DNA of 31,037 nucleotides from an uncultured Asticcacaulis sp. (GTDB lineage Bacteria; Pseudomonadota; Alphaproteobacteria; Caulobacterales; Caulobacteraceae). Position numbers and translations under genes: made by a program. Each line of letters starts with the position of its first letter. Positions within the stretch are counted from its first letter, which is position 1. The DNA lies in assembly GCA_946482045.1 (NCBI GenBank), contig CAMLPZ010000015.1, forward strand, positions 1 through 31,037. The letters are read 5' to 3'. Positions 7,254 through 15,736 of this stretch are shown piece after piece. Below the pieces are notes generated by a model that made no database searches, was not told the DNA's origin, and saw nothing but the letters and a program-made list of their open reading frames with translations.

Positions 7254-9158
7254 ATGAATTTTGTAACTCAGGACGATGCGCAGACGACAAAGCGTTACCT
7301 GGCGGCCATCGTCGACTCTTCCGATGACGCCATTATCTCCAAGACGCTCGACGGCATTATCACCTCCTGGAACGCGGCGGCGGAACGCATATTCGGCTAT
7401 TCGGCCGAAGAAGCGATCGGTCAGCACATTTCACTCATCATTCCCAAGAGCCGGCTGGACGAAGAATATATCATCATCGGCAAGGTGCGCGCAGGCCAGC
7501 GGATCGAACATTTTGAGACGATGCGCTGCGCCCGGGACGGCACCCTGGTGGATGTCTCGCTGACGATTTCGCCGATCCACGACGACGACGGTAATGTCAT
7601 AGGCGCGTCGAATGTCGCCCGCGATATCCGGGTGGCCAGATCCGCCGAACGGACCAGTGCCTATCTGGCCGCCATCGTCGAGTCTTCGGACGACGTTATC
7701 GTGTCCAAGAACCTCGACGGCATCATCACGTCGTGGAATGCTGCCGCCCAGCGCGTCTTCGGCTATACGCCGGAAGAAGCGATCGGCAAGCACATCACCT
7801 TGATCATCCCTCCCGACAAGATCGAGGAGGAGTATGGCATCCTCGCCAAGGTCAAGGCGGGCCAGCGAGTCGATCATTTTGAAACGGTGCGGCGCGCCAA
7901 GGATGGCAGCCTGGTCGACCTGTCGGTTACCGTATCGCCGATCCTCGATTCGAGAAGCCGGATCATCGGCGCGTCGAAGGTGGCGCGCGATATCGGCGAA
8001 CGCAAGCGGATCGAAGCGCTGCTGGACGAAAGCAATCGTCGCCGCGACGAGTTCATGGCCAATATGAGCCACGAACTGCGCACGCCGCTGAACGCCGTCA
8101 TCGGTTTGGCGCACATCCTGTCCAGGTCCGAGCGGCTCAATCCCCGCGAACAGCAGTGCGTCAGCATGATCCGCCAAAGCGGCGACACGCTTCTGGCGCT
8201 GATTAACAACCTGCTCGACTATTCCAAGGCCGAAACCGGTTCACTGCAGCTCGAAGCCATCGAGTTCGACCTGCCGGAAACAATCGAAAAGACCGTGATG
8301 ATGATGGATGCCGAGGTCCGGTCCAAAGGGCTTGCGCTCGGGCTGACCTATGAAGGGCCGCTGCGGGAATACTATGTCGGCGATCCTCTGCGGTTGCAGC
8401 AGATCATGACCAACCTGCTGGCCAATGCCATCAAGTTCACGGATAAGGGCCGTATCGACGTCAAGGTCGCGCTCAAATCCGAAAGCGCCAACGACTCCTG
8501 CCTTAGCCTGTCGGTGGCGGATACCGGCATTGGCATACCGGCAGATAAGGTCGATATCATCTTCGACAAGTTCATGCAGGCTGATGCGTCGGTCGCGCGT
8601 TCGCATGGCGGGTCCGGGCTTGGTCTGTCGATCTGTAAGGCGCTGGCCGAAGCCATGGACGGAACCATATCGGTCCAGAGCACGCCGGGCCTGGGCTCGA
8701 CCTTTACCGTCAATATCTGTCTGGCCCACAGCGCACGCGATGAGCGAATGAATGCCGACATGGAAACGGTCGAGGTTCACCGTAACGTGCTGGTGGTCGA
8801 GGATTTCGAGCCGAACGTTTTGGTGGTGTCGAGCGTCCTGGATGAACTGGGCTACAGTTACGATGTTGCGACCAACGGCATGGAAGGCGTGCGGCGGGTC
8901 GAACGCGGCGCCTACGACCTGATCCTTATGGATGTCCAGATGCCGGGCATGGACGGGTTCGAAAGCACCCGCCGTATCCGTCAGATGGAGAGCGAACGCG
9001 GCATCCATCGCACGCCCATCGTCGCCATGACCGCCCACGTCTTCGACCGTGACAAGCACAAGTGCCTCGAAGCCGGCATGGACGACTTTATCCCAAAGCC
9101 CTTTGATCCCAAACAGCTCGAAAGCGTGTTGTCACGGCTGATCAACCAGCTTCACTAG
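7254..9158 (+). CDS. Hybrid sensor histidine kinase, PAS-PAS-HisKA-HATPase-REC
   Basis: 634-residue soluble hybrid kinase without membrane segments. Two tandem PAS domains with PAC tails (about 14-126 and 136-250) are close copies of each other. HisKA follows, with H-box FMANMSHELRTPLN and phospho-acceptor His273; HATPase_c carries the N-box Asn391, DTGIG at 423-427 and GGSGLGL at 452-458. A C-terminal receiver (511-634) has the acidic pair Glu516/Asp517, phospho-acceptor Asp560 and Lys615. No LOV-type flavin cysteine motif is seen in either PAS, so the ligand is unknown (heme or other small molecule is possible). There is no phosphotransfer protein or cognate response regulator next door. 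The stop codon TAG lies in a CTAG shared with the stop of the convergent usg gene. Confidence 0.95.
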   Translation: MNFVTQDDAQTTKRYLAAIVDSSDDAIISKTLDGIITSWNAAAERIFGYSAEEAIGQHISLIIPKSRLDEEYIIIGKVRAGQRIEHFETMRCARDGTLVDVSLTISPIHDDDGNVIGASNVARDIRVARSAERTSAYLAAIVESSDDVIVSKNLDGIITSWNAAAQRVFGYTPEEAIGKHITLIIPPDKIEEEYGILAKVKAGQRVDHFETVRRAKDGSLVDLSVTVSPILDSRSRIIGASKVARDIGERKRIEALLDESNRRRDEFMANMSHELRTPLNAVIGLAHILSRSERLNPREQQCVSMIRQSGDTLLALINNLLDYSKAETGSLQLEAIEFDLPETIEKTVMMMDAEVRSKGLALGLTYEGPLREYYVGDPLRLQQIMTNLLANAIKFTDKGRIDVKVALKSESANDSCLSLSVADTGIGIPADKVDIIFDKFMQADASVARSHGGSGLGLSICKALAEAMDGTISVQSTPGLGSTFTVNICLAHSARDERMNADMETVEVHRNVLVVEDFEPNVLVVSSVLDELGYSYDVATNGMEGVRRVERGAYDLILMDVQMPGMDGFESTRRIRQMESERGIHRTPIVAMTAHVFDRDKHKCLEAGMDDFIPKPFDPKQLESVLSRLINQLH

Positions 9159-9427
9159 TGCAGCGTGAATTCGCCATCCACGGCCCGCCATTCGCCAGGC
9201 TTGATCAGTTTCTGGTGGGCATAGCGCACCGAATGCAGCGGCCCGTCGAGATTGGCCTCCCAGAAGTCGAGAAACTTTTTTAGCGCCGGAAAGTCCGGGG
9301 CGATGTCGTAGTCCTGCCAGACATAGGTCTGGAGCACGGACCGGAAGTCGGGCATGTGGTAGAGGATATGGGCCGTGGTCAGGCCATACCCCATCATCTG
9401 AAGTTGGAACTCGGGCGAAACACGCAT
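9155..9427 (-). CDS. usg: Usg family protein
   Basis: 90-residue protein matching the Usg-like family: QLQMMGYGLTTAHILYHMPDF, YVWQDYDIAPDFPALKKFLDFW and LDGPLHSVRYAHQKLIKPGEWR are the conserved blocks. The family was named for an ORF upstream of trpF in the Caulobacter trpFBA cluster; its biochemical role is unknown to me. The ATG at 9427 is chosen over the upstream in-frame ATG at 9463 because GGAG lies nine bases before it and the family begins at about this point. It is not next to trp genes here. It converges on the histidine kinase with the two stops overlapping in CTAG, leaving no space for a terminator. Confidence 0.85.
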   Translation of the reverse strand: MRVSPEFQLQMMGYGLTTAHILYHMPDFRSVLQTYVWQDYDIAPDFPALKKFLDFWEANLDGPLHSVRYAHQKLIKPGEWRAVDGEFTLH

Positions 9428-9531
9428 ATGACTTGACTCCTTCCAGTCAAAAGCGTATCGCACTCTCGCCGAATTTCAAGATAAATTATCTTTAAATACA
9501 GCATGTTAGCAGCAACTAACGATGAGTGCTG

Positions 9532-9993
9532 CTAAGGATGATCCGGAGACAGGACATCGATGACGCGGCCGCCGTGGCGTCGCGCTTCAAACGCCATCAG
9601 ATCGTGTGCAAGGCTGATAACGGTTTCCGGCTTCAGATCCTGCGGGTCCATGCCTTTATCGAAGCCGTGACGCATATAGATAGGTTGCACTTCCGGGGAC
9701 CGCAGAAATCCGCCCATCGCCCAGTCTGGAAAAGCACGCGCATCGACTTCTGAGGCCGCGATAACGCTGAGGTCCGCATGGCGTTCGTCCGCCTTGATGC
9801 GTTCATAGGTTTCGAGCACCGCCGGCGCGTCGCCTTCCAGGACCTGCAGAAAGCTTGTCTTGTCGAAGATCAGGAAGCCAGTGATGCCATGCCGCGAATT
9901 GTTGTGTTGCGACGCCGTCAGTATCTCACGAACGGTCGAAAGACTGCCTTGGGTGCCGGTATACCGGCTGCGGTAGATAAGCTGATAAACCAT
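9532..9993 (-). CDS. BLUF-domain blue-light sensor protein
   Basis: 153-residue short BLUF protein. The flavin-binding BLUF domain occupies about 1-93 with Tyr7 (LIYRS), Asn31/Asn32 and R-H-G-I-T-G, Gln50 in SFLQVLEG, and Trp91/Met93 in FPDWAMGGF, so the Tyr-Gln photochemical pair is intact. The C-terminal 60 residues form the short helical cap found in stand-alone BLUF proteins, with no EAL or other output domain fused, so it should act by protein-protein contact. It is divergent from the M3 peptidase gene and two genes from a PAS kinase; a link to that kinase is only a guess from proximity. Confidence 0.93.
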   Translation of the reverse strand: MVYQLIYRSRYTGTQGSLSTVREILTASQHNNSRHGITGFLIFDKTSFLQVLEGDAPAVLETYERIKADERHADLSVIAASEVDARAFPDWAMGGFLRSPEVQPIYMRHGFDKGMDPQDLKPETVISLAHDLMAFEARRHGGRVIDVLSPDHP

Positions 9994-10128
9994 GAAACGC
10001 CTTTCTACGCGCGATGGAAACAGGGCAAATTCTACCAGACAATTCGCTCAACCGAAGTAAACAAACGGGCATTGCCAGCGTGAATTTCTCATTCTATTCC
10101 TCTTGAAACGATTTCGAGGAAAACCATT

Positions 10129-12144
10129 ATGTCACGTCTTCATATTGCTGCGACGCTCCTTGCTGGTGCCCTGTTCACCAGCCCTGCTATCGCCGTCACC
10201 CGGACCGATGCCGATGTCGACGCGCTGCTGAAGACCTTGCCGGTCGCCGAAGCCTCGGCGACCGCGATTGCCGCGCGTTGTGACGACATCTACAACCTGT
10301 CGAACCGCGCTAAGACCGAGATCGAGGCGCGCAAAGGGCCGGCGACGATCAAGGACGACTTCGCCGCCTTCGATACCCTGCTGCTGGGTCTCGGCGACGG
10401 CTTTGGCGAAATGTACCTGGTGTCGCAGACTTCGACCTCAAAAGAGGCGCGCGAAGCCGCCGAGGCCTGCATCCCCAAGCTGTCTGACCTGTCGACCGCC
10501 ATTTCGCTGTCGCGGCCGATCTTCGATCGCCTGGCCACAATTCCGACCACGGGACTGGACGACAAGACGGCTTTCACGCTCAGGAAGATGCTGACCAATT
10601 ACAAGCTGTCAGGCGTCGACAAGGACGACGCCACGCGGGCCAAGGTCACTGCGCTTCAAACCGAAATCACGCAGATCGGCCTCAAGTTCGCCGCCAATAT
10701 CCGCGACGATAAGGGCGATATCAAGCTGAAGCCCGAAGACCTGGCCGGTCTGCCGCAGGACTATCTCGACGCGCACAAGCCCGCCGCAGATGGCTTTATT
10801 CATCTGACCTATGATTATCCGGACGTTTTTCCGGTGCTCGATTTCGCCAGCAAGCGCGAGACGCGTAAAACCGTCATGGCGGCTTTCAGAAACCGTGCCT
10901 GGCCCGCTAACGAGACAGTCCTGAAGTCGTTGCTGGAAAAGCGTTACGAGTTGGCCCGGACCCTGGGCTATCCGGACTACGCAACCCTGGTCACTGCCGA
11001 CAAGATGATCGGCAACCCGACGCGCGCCGCCCAGTTCCTGGATGACGTCAATGTCGCTGCCAAGCCAGGCGCCGAGGACGACTATGCTGAACTGCTGGCC
11101 TTTGCCAAGACAGTTGATCCGAGCATCACGACCCTGCAATCCTATGACAATGGCTATCTCTCGAACCTGCTGCGCAAGCAGAAATACGCGGTCGATGCCG
11201 CCGAGGTCCGCCAGTATTTCACTTATGATAAGGCGCGGACAGGCATTTTCGGCCTGATCGGCGACCTGTTCGGCGCCGAGTTCAAGCCGTGGAACACGCC
11301 GGTCTGGAACAAGAGCGTGTCCGCCTGGGAACTCTATGACAAGAACACCGGCAAGCTGATCGGCCGCTTCTATCTCGACATGCATCCGCGCGAGGGCAAG
11401 TACAACCACGCGGCCCAGTTCCCGATCCGCACCGGCATTGCCGGCCGTCAGGTGCCGGTTGGCGCCCTGATCTGCAATTTCCCGGGTTCTGGCCCGATGG
11501 ACCACGACGACGTCGTGACCTTCCTGCACGAGTTCGGTCACCTGATCCACGCGCTCTATTCCGGCCACACCCAATATGGCGTCCAGTCGATGGGCAATCT
11601 GCAATGGGACTTCATCGAAGCGCCGTCGCAGTTGCTTGAGGAATGGACCTGGGATTATGACACGCTGAAGACCTTCGCCTCGAACGACAAGGGGCAGCCA
11701 ATCCCGCAGGACCTGGTGGCCAAGATGAACGCCGGCCGCCGCTTTGGCGAACCTGGCCTGTGGAAGCGTCAACTGGGCCTCGCGGCTGTCTCGCTCAACT
11801 ATTATAACCGCAAGCCGGACTTCGACCTCGACAGCATGTACGACCAGCAGACGGCGCGCTATTCGCAGTTCCCGCCGCTGGAAGGCGTGCATGACTATGC
11901 AAGCTTCGGGCATCTCGATGGCTATTCGGCGATCTACTACACCTATGTCTGGTCCAAGGCGATCGCGCTCGACCTGTTCACCGAGTTCGACAAGGCGGGC
12001 ATCCGCAACCCGGAAGTCGCTGCCCGCTATCGCAAGCTGGTGCTGGAACCCGGCGGTTCGCAGGACGCCAACGTCCTGATCCAGAACTTCCTTGGCCGGC
12101 CGCTCAGCCTCGAGGCGTTCAAAACGGAATTGCAGAAGAAATAA
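10129..12144 (+). CDS. Exported M3 family oligopeptidase (thimet/Dcp type zinc metallopeptidase)
   Basis: 671-residue zinc metallopeptidase of family M3 that cleaves short peptides. An N-terminal signal peptide (MSRLHIAATLLAGALFTSPAIA) predicts periplasmic location, unlike cytosolic PrlC. The zinc site HEFGH is at 467-471 with third ligand Glu497 in DFIEAPSQLLEEW, the canonical spacing for M3. The C-terminal Y-x-Y-x-W-S block (YYTYVWSKAIALDLF) is also typical. The ATG follows CGAGGAAAACCATT. It has its own upstream region shared with the divergent BLUF gene (9994-10128) and is followed after about 68 bases by the alpha/beta hydrolase, probably a separate or loosely linked transcript. Confidence 0.95.
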   Translation: MSRLHIAATLLAGALFTSPAIAVTRTDADVDALLKTLPVAEASATAIAARCDDIYNLSNRAKTEIEARKGPATIKDDFAAFDTLLLGLGDGFGEMYLVSQTSTSKEAREAAEACIPKLSDLSTAISLSRPIFDRLATIPTTGLDDKTAFTLRKMLTNYKLSGVDKDDATRAKVTALQTEITQIGLKFAANIRDDKGDIKLKPEDLAGLPQDYLDAHKPAADGFIHLTYDYPDVFPVLDFASKRETRKTVMAAFRNRAWPANETVLKSLLEKRYELARTLGYPDYATLVTADKMIGNPTRAAQFLDDVNVAAKPGAEDDYAELLAFAKTVDPSITTLQSYDNGYLSNLLRKQKYAVDAAEVRQYFTYDKARTGIFGLIGDLFGAEFKPWNTPVWNKSVSAWELYDKNTGKLIGRFYLDMHPREGKYNHAAQFPIRTGIAGRQVPVGALICNFPGSGPMDHDDVVTFLHEFGHLIHALYSGHTQYGVQSMGNLQWDFIEAPSQLLEEWTWDYDTLKTFASNDKGQPIPQDLVAKMNAGRRFGEPGLWKRQLGLAAVSLNYYNRKPDFDLDSMYDQQTARYSQFPPLEGVHDYASFGHLDGYSAIYYTYVWSKAIALDLFTEFDKAGIRNPEVAARYRKLVLEPGGSQDANVLIQNFLGRPLSLEAFKTELQKK

Positions 12145-12212
12145 AGCATCCTTCCCACTGAAAACTTACGGGAAATCTGGGCACATGACGGCGCCGCATA
12201 AGGATGCCTGCC

Positions 12213-13394
12213 ATGCCCCTCCTGATAATCGTCCGTTTCTGGCTGTCCATGCTGTCATGGGTCGTTCTGGGGGCGTCTGCCTATCTTTTGTGGACGTGGT
12301 ACCAGGGTGAAGAGGCTCTGAGGCCGGATGGCCTGCTGGCCACTTTCCGTGAAGACTGGCGGCTGTGGACGGGCCTGGGTCTACTGGCCTGGTCGTTCCT
12401 GGGCGGCTTCATCGTCCGTCCGATCCTGGCCAAGCCCGACCGCAAGCCGCTTGAACCCCATCGCGGTGACGGCGAGGTGATCGACGGTGCGCGCGGGGCG
12501 AAACTCTATGTCGAACAGATCGGCCCAAAGGACGCGCCCTGTGTGGTCCTAACCCACGGCTGGGGGCTCGACAGCACCATCTGGGCCTACGCCAAGCGTG
12601 AACTGTCGCAAACTTTTCGAGTCGTTGTCTGGGATCTGCCGGGCATGGGCCGTTCGCGCGCCGGCCCGGATGGCGTACACCTGTCGGCGTTCGCGGACGA
12701 CCTCAAGCGCGTCATCGATTATGCCGGGGCGCGCAAGGTCGTCGTTGCCGGTCACAGCATCGGCGGTATGACGATCCAGACCCTGGCGCGCGACAATCCC
12801 GCCTTTTTCAAGGACCGTATCGCTGGCGCGGTTCTGATCAATACGACGCACACCAACCCGCTGAAAACCATGATCCTGAGCGGCCTGATGCAGGCCCTGC
12901 GTCCGTTGATCGTCCTGCAGTTGCGACTGACGGCGTGGCTGGAGCCGCTGGCCTTTCTCGGCGCCTGGCAAAGCTATCTCAACGGCACGGCGCATATCGG
13001 CAACCGGCTGGGCTTCGGACCGCACGTCACGCACAGCCAGCTTAACTATGTGACGCTTCTGGCGACGCGCAATTCACAGCGTGCCCAGGCCTTAGGCAAC
13101 CTGTCTATGATCCACTGGGACGCCACAGGTGCACTAAAAGGCATCGATGCACCCGTGCTGGTTCTGGGCGGCAAGGGCGACATCGTCACCAAGCCCGAAG
13201 CCAGCCGGACCATCGCCGCGACCACGCCCAGTGCCGGCCTCGAAATCGTCGAGGAGGTTAATCACATGGGCTTTGTCGAGCGTTCCGAAGCCTATAATCG
13301 CGCTATCGCCGCCTTTGCCGCTGTGGCGCTCAAATCGCCTTCTACGCCCGGGGCGACGACGGACTTGCCGCAGCGCCATCCCGTGACGGTCTGA
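12213..13394 (+). CDS. Membrane-anchored alpha/beta hydrolase
   Basis: 393 residues from the ATG at 12213, preferred to the ATG at 12204 because AAGGA then lies eight bases upstream instead of touching the start. Two hydrophobic segments (about 4-24 and 50-70) anchor the N-terminus; the rest is an alpha/beta hydrolase_1 fold with oxyanion motif THGWGLDSTIW, nucleophile Ser182 in GHSIGG, Asp323 in GGKGDIVT and His351 in VNHMGF, a complete triad. The substrate is unknown; esterase, lipase or lactonase are all possible. It ends about 240 bases before dnaK and is followed by the palindrome at 13407-13427. Confidence 0.88.
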   Translation: MPLLIIVRFWLSMLSWVVLGASAYLLWTWYQGEEALRPDGLLATFREDWRLWTGLGLLAWSFLGGFIVRPILAKPDRKPLEPHRGDGEVIDGARGAKLYVEQIGPKDAPCVVLTHGWGLDSTIWAYAKRELSQTFRVVVWDLPGMGRSRAGPDGVHLSAFADDLKRVIDYAGARKVVVAGHSIGGMTIQTLARDNPAFFKDRIAGAVLINTTHTNPLKTMILSGLMQALRPLIVLQLRLTAWLEPLAFLGAWQSYLNGTAHIGNRLGFGPHVTHSQLNYVTLLATRNSQRAQALGNLSMIHWDATGALKGIDAPVLVLGGKGDIVTKPEASRTIAATTPSAGLEIVEEVNHMGFVERSEAYNRAIAAFAAVALKSPSTPGATTDLPQRHPVTV

Positions 13395-13406
13395 AAAAGC
13401 CGCCCA

Positions 13407-13427
13407 GTCCCTAAATTTTTTAGGGAC
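13407..13427. terminator. Perfect 21-base inverted repeat upstream of dnaK promoter
   Basis: GTCCCTAAA and TTTAGGGAC are perfect 9-bp arms around TTT. It begins 12 bases after the hydrolase stop, so a terminator is likely, though no T-run follows; it also ends only seven bases before the heat-shock -35 element, so it could act as an operator for dnaK. Confidence 0.5.
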
Positions 13428-13434
13428 ATTGCCT

Positions 13435-13462
13435 CTTGCGGGGCCGTGCGGCTTACCCATAT
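13435..13462 (+). promoter_or_regulatory. Sigma-32-type heat-shock promoter of dnaKJ
   Basis: CTTGCGG (13435-13441), a 14-base spacer, and CCCATAT (13456-13462) fit the alphaproteobacterial RpoH consensus CTTG…/CCCATnT and lie upstream of dnaK, the best-known RpoH target. Transcription would begin near 13469, giving a leader of about 160 bases. The leader contains a GC hairpin CGCCGC/GCGGCG (13481-13496) and an AT-rich inverted repeat CTTAAA/TTTAAG (13607-13627) with the GGAG ribosome site in its loop. Confidence 0.75.
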
Positions 13463-13631
13463 CCGCTGTGATCCGGAAGACGCCGCCTATGCGGCGCATC
13501 TGGAAAATTGAAACTTTTCATCTCAACGGGGATGGACAAGGGCGGTGCTTTCTTAATAAGGCTGCCCAACGAGTCTCGGTAACGGGACATATCGACGTCC
13601 ATTCGCCTTAAACGGAGTAGATTTAAGACCC

Positions 13632-15533
13632 ATGGCTAAAATCATCGGCATCGACCTTGGTACGACCAATTCCTGCGTCGCCGTCATGGACGGCAAAAAC
13701 CCGAAGGTCATCGAAAACGCCGAAGGCGTTCGCACCACGCCTTCGGTTGTCGCCATCGCCAGCGATTCGGAACGCCTGATCGGCCAGCCGGCCAAGCGCC
13801 AGGCTGTGACCAACCCCGCCAATACCTTCTTCGCCATCAAGCGCCTGATCGGCCGCACCTATAACGACCCGATGGTCCAGAAGGACAAGGGCATGGTCCC
13901 TTACGAAATCTCCAAGGGCCCGAACGGTGACGCCTGGGTCAAGGCCCACGGCAAGGACTACTCGCCGCAGCAGATTTCGGCCTTCATCCTGCAAAAGTTG
14001 AAGGAAGACGCCGAAGCCTATCTGGGTGAAACCGTCACGCAAGCCGTCATCACCGTCCCGGCCTACTTTAACGACGCCCAGCGTCAGGCAACCAAGGATG
14101 CCGGCAAGATCGCCGGCCTCGAAGTCCTGCGCATCATCAACGAGCCGACCGCGGCCGCCCTGGCCTATGGCCTCGACAAGAACGACGGCAAGAAGATCGC
14201 CGTCTATGACCTTGGCGGCGGCACCTTCGACGTCTCGATCCTTGAAATCGGCGACGGCGTCTTCGAAGTGAAGTCGACCAACGGCGACACCTTCCTGGGT
14301 GGTGAAGACTTCGACATGCGCATCGTCGACTACCTGGCCGACGAGTTCAAGAAGGAGAACGGTGTCGACCTGCGCTCCGACAAGCTGGCCTTGCAACGCC
14401 TCAAGGAAGAAGCGGAAAAGGCCAAGAAGGAACTGTCGACGACGGCCCAGTACGACCTGAACCTGCCGTTCATCTCGATGAACGCTTCGGGCCCGCTGCA
14501 CCTGAACCTCAAGCTCACCCGTGCCAAGCTGGAAAGCCTGGTCGAAGACCTGATCGCCAAGACGATCGGCCCCTGCCAGCAGGCGCTTAAGGATGCCGGC
14601 CTCAAGGCTTCGGACATCGACGAAGTCGTTCTCGTCGGCGGCATGACCCGCATGCCCAAGGTCGTCGATGCCGTGAAGACCTTCTTCGGCCGCGAACCGC
14701 ACAAGGGCGTCAACCCGGATGAGGTCGTCGCACTCGGCGCCGCCGTCCAGGCCGGCGTTCTGCAAGGCGACGTCAAGGACGTCCTGCTGCTCGACGTCAC
14801 CCCGCTGACGCTGGGTATCGAGACCCTGGGTGGCGTGTTCACCCCGCTGATCGAACGCAACACCACCATCCCGACCAAGAAGTCGCAGGTCTTCTCGACC
14901 GCCGACGACAACCAGTCGGCCGTGACGATCCGCTGCTTCCAGGGCGAACGCCCGATGGCCGCCGACAACAAGCTGCTGGGTCAGTTCGACCTGGTCGGCA
15001 TCCCGCCGGCGCCGCGCGGCGTGCCGCAGATCGAAGTTACCTTCGACATTGACGCCAACGGCATCGTCAACGTCCACGCCAAGGACAAGGCGACGAACAA
15101 GGAGCACTCGATCCGTATCCAGGCCAATGGCGGCCTGTCGGATGCCGACATCGAGCAAATGGTCAAGGACGCCGAAGCCAACAAGAGCGAGGACGAAAAG
15201 CGCAAGGCGCTGATCGAAGCCCGCAACCAGGCGGACGCCATGATCCACTCGACCGAAAAGTCGCTGAAGGAATTTGGTGACAAGGTCTCGGCGGCCGACA
15301 AGACGGCGATCGAAACCGCTCTGGCTGATCTCAAGACGGCCAAGGACGGTGAAGACGCTGACGACATCCGCGCCAAGTCGCAGACCTTGATCCAGGCGTC
15401 GATGAAGCTGGGTGAAGCCATGTATGGCCAGGGCGGCGGCGATGCCGACGGCGGCGCCGAGGACTCGAAGGCCGACGACAATGTTGTCGACGCCGAGTTC
15501 GAGGAAGTCGACGACTCCAAGAAGAGCGCCTAA
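13632..15533 (+). CDS. dnaK: Molecular chaperone DnaK (Hsp70)
   Basis: 633-residue cytoplasmic Hsp70 that binds unfolded peptides in an ATP-dependent cycle with DnaJ and GrpE. The nucleotide-binding domain starts [14 protein letters not shown] and holds [25 protein letters not shown] phosphate motifs; the interdomain linker is [10 protein letters not shown], followed by the beta-sandwich substrate domain and helical lid. The tail [10 protein letters not shown] matches the proteobacterial EEVxDxKK ending. The length is standard. GGAG lies 14 bases before the ATG inside a small inverted repeat. It is followed by dnaJ after 199 bases and preceded by a clear heat-shock promoter. Confidence 0.99.
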   Translation: MAKIIGIDLGTTNSCVAVMDGKNPKVIENAEGVRTTPSVVAIASDSERLIGQPAKRQAVTNPANTFFAIKRLIGRTYNDPMVQKDKGMVPYEISKGPNGDAWVKAHGKDYSPQQISAFILQKLKEDAEAYLGETVTQAVITVPAYFNDAQRQATKDAGKIAGLEVLRIINEPTAAALAYGLDKNDGKKIAVYDLGGGTFDVSILEIGDGVFEVKSTNGDTFLGGEDFDMRIVDYLADEFKKENGVDLRSDKLALQRLKEEAEKAKKELSTTAQYDLNLPFISMNASGPLHLNLKLTRAKLESLVEDLIAKTIGPCQQALKDAGLKASDIDEVVLVGGMTRMPKVVDAVKTFFGREPHKGVNPDEVVALGAAVQAGVLQGDVKDVLLLDVTPLTLGIETLGGVFTPLIERNTTIPTKKSQVFSTADDNQSAVTIRCFQGERPMAADNKLLGQFDLVGIPPAPRGVPQIEVTFDIDANGIVNVHAKDKATNKEHSIRIQANGGLSDADIEQMVKDAEANKSEDEKRKALIEARNQADAMIHSTEKSLKEFGDKVSAADKTAIETALADLKTAKDGEDADDIRAKSQTLIQASMKLGEAMYGQGGGDADGGAEDSKADDNVVDAEFEEVDDSKKSA

Positions 15534-15544
15534 GAGGCCTCGTC

Positions 15545-15736
15545 ATGAACGCCAGGAATTCCTCTTCGGAGATGTATCGGGCGTTCGCACATGATGCCAG
15601 TGCGGCGGCAAGGTTTGACTCCTTGTCGCCGCTGCATCAAAACCTATATCAGACATTGAAAATGACCACGATGCCACGGGCGCACGCGAAATCCTTCGCG
15701 GCTGAAGTCGTGGTGTCTCCGGGGCGAGTAGCATGA
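15545..15736 (+). CDS. Possible small protein between dnaK and dnaJ
   Basis: A 63-codon frame starts at ATG 15545, nine bases after the dnaK stop codon, and its TGA overlaps the dnaJ start (ATGA at 15733-15736), the arrangement expected of translational coupling. It encodes a basic-to-neutral peptide with no recognised family, membrane segment or signal. It has no clear ribosome site, and a stem CGCGAA/TTCGCG sits inside it (about 15683-15698). It may be a chance frame in the dnaK-dnaJ spacer that keeps ribosomes moving into dnaJ, or untranslated spacer. Confidence 0.3.
   Translation: MNARNSSSEMYRAFAHDASAAARFDSLSPLHQNLYQTLKMTTMPRAHAKSFAAEVVVSPGRVA

Noticed and set aside
7254..8010. LOV photosensor in the kinase PAS domains
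   Set aside because: The flavin-binding cysteine motif (NCRFLQ type) is absent from both PAS domains.
10609..11913. 434-codon frame antisense to the M3 peptidase
   Set aside because: Shadow of the peptidase, whose zinc motif and full family length leave no doubt about the coding strand.
13623..15248. 541-codon frame antisense to dnaK
   Set aside because: It mirrors the codon structure of dnaK, a certain gene; long antisense frames are expected in GC-rich coding DNA and the product resembles no family.
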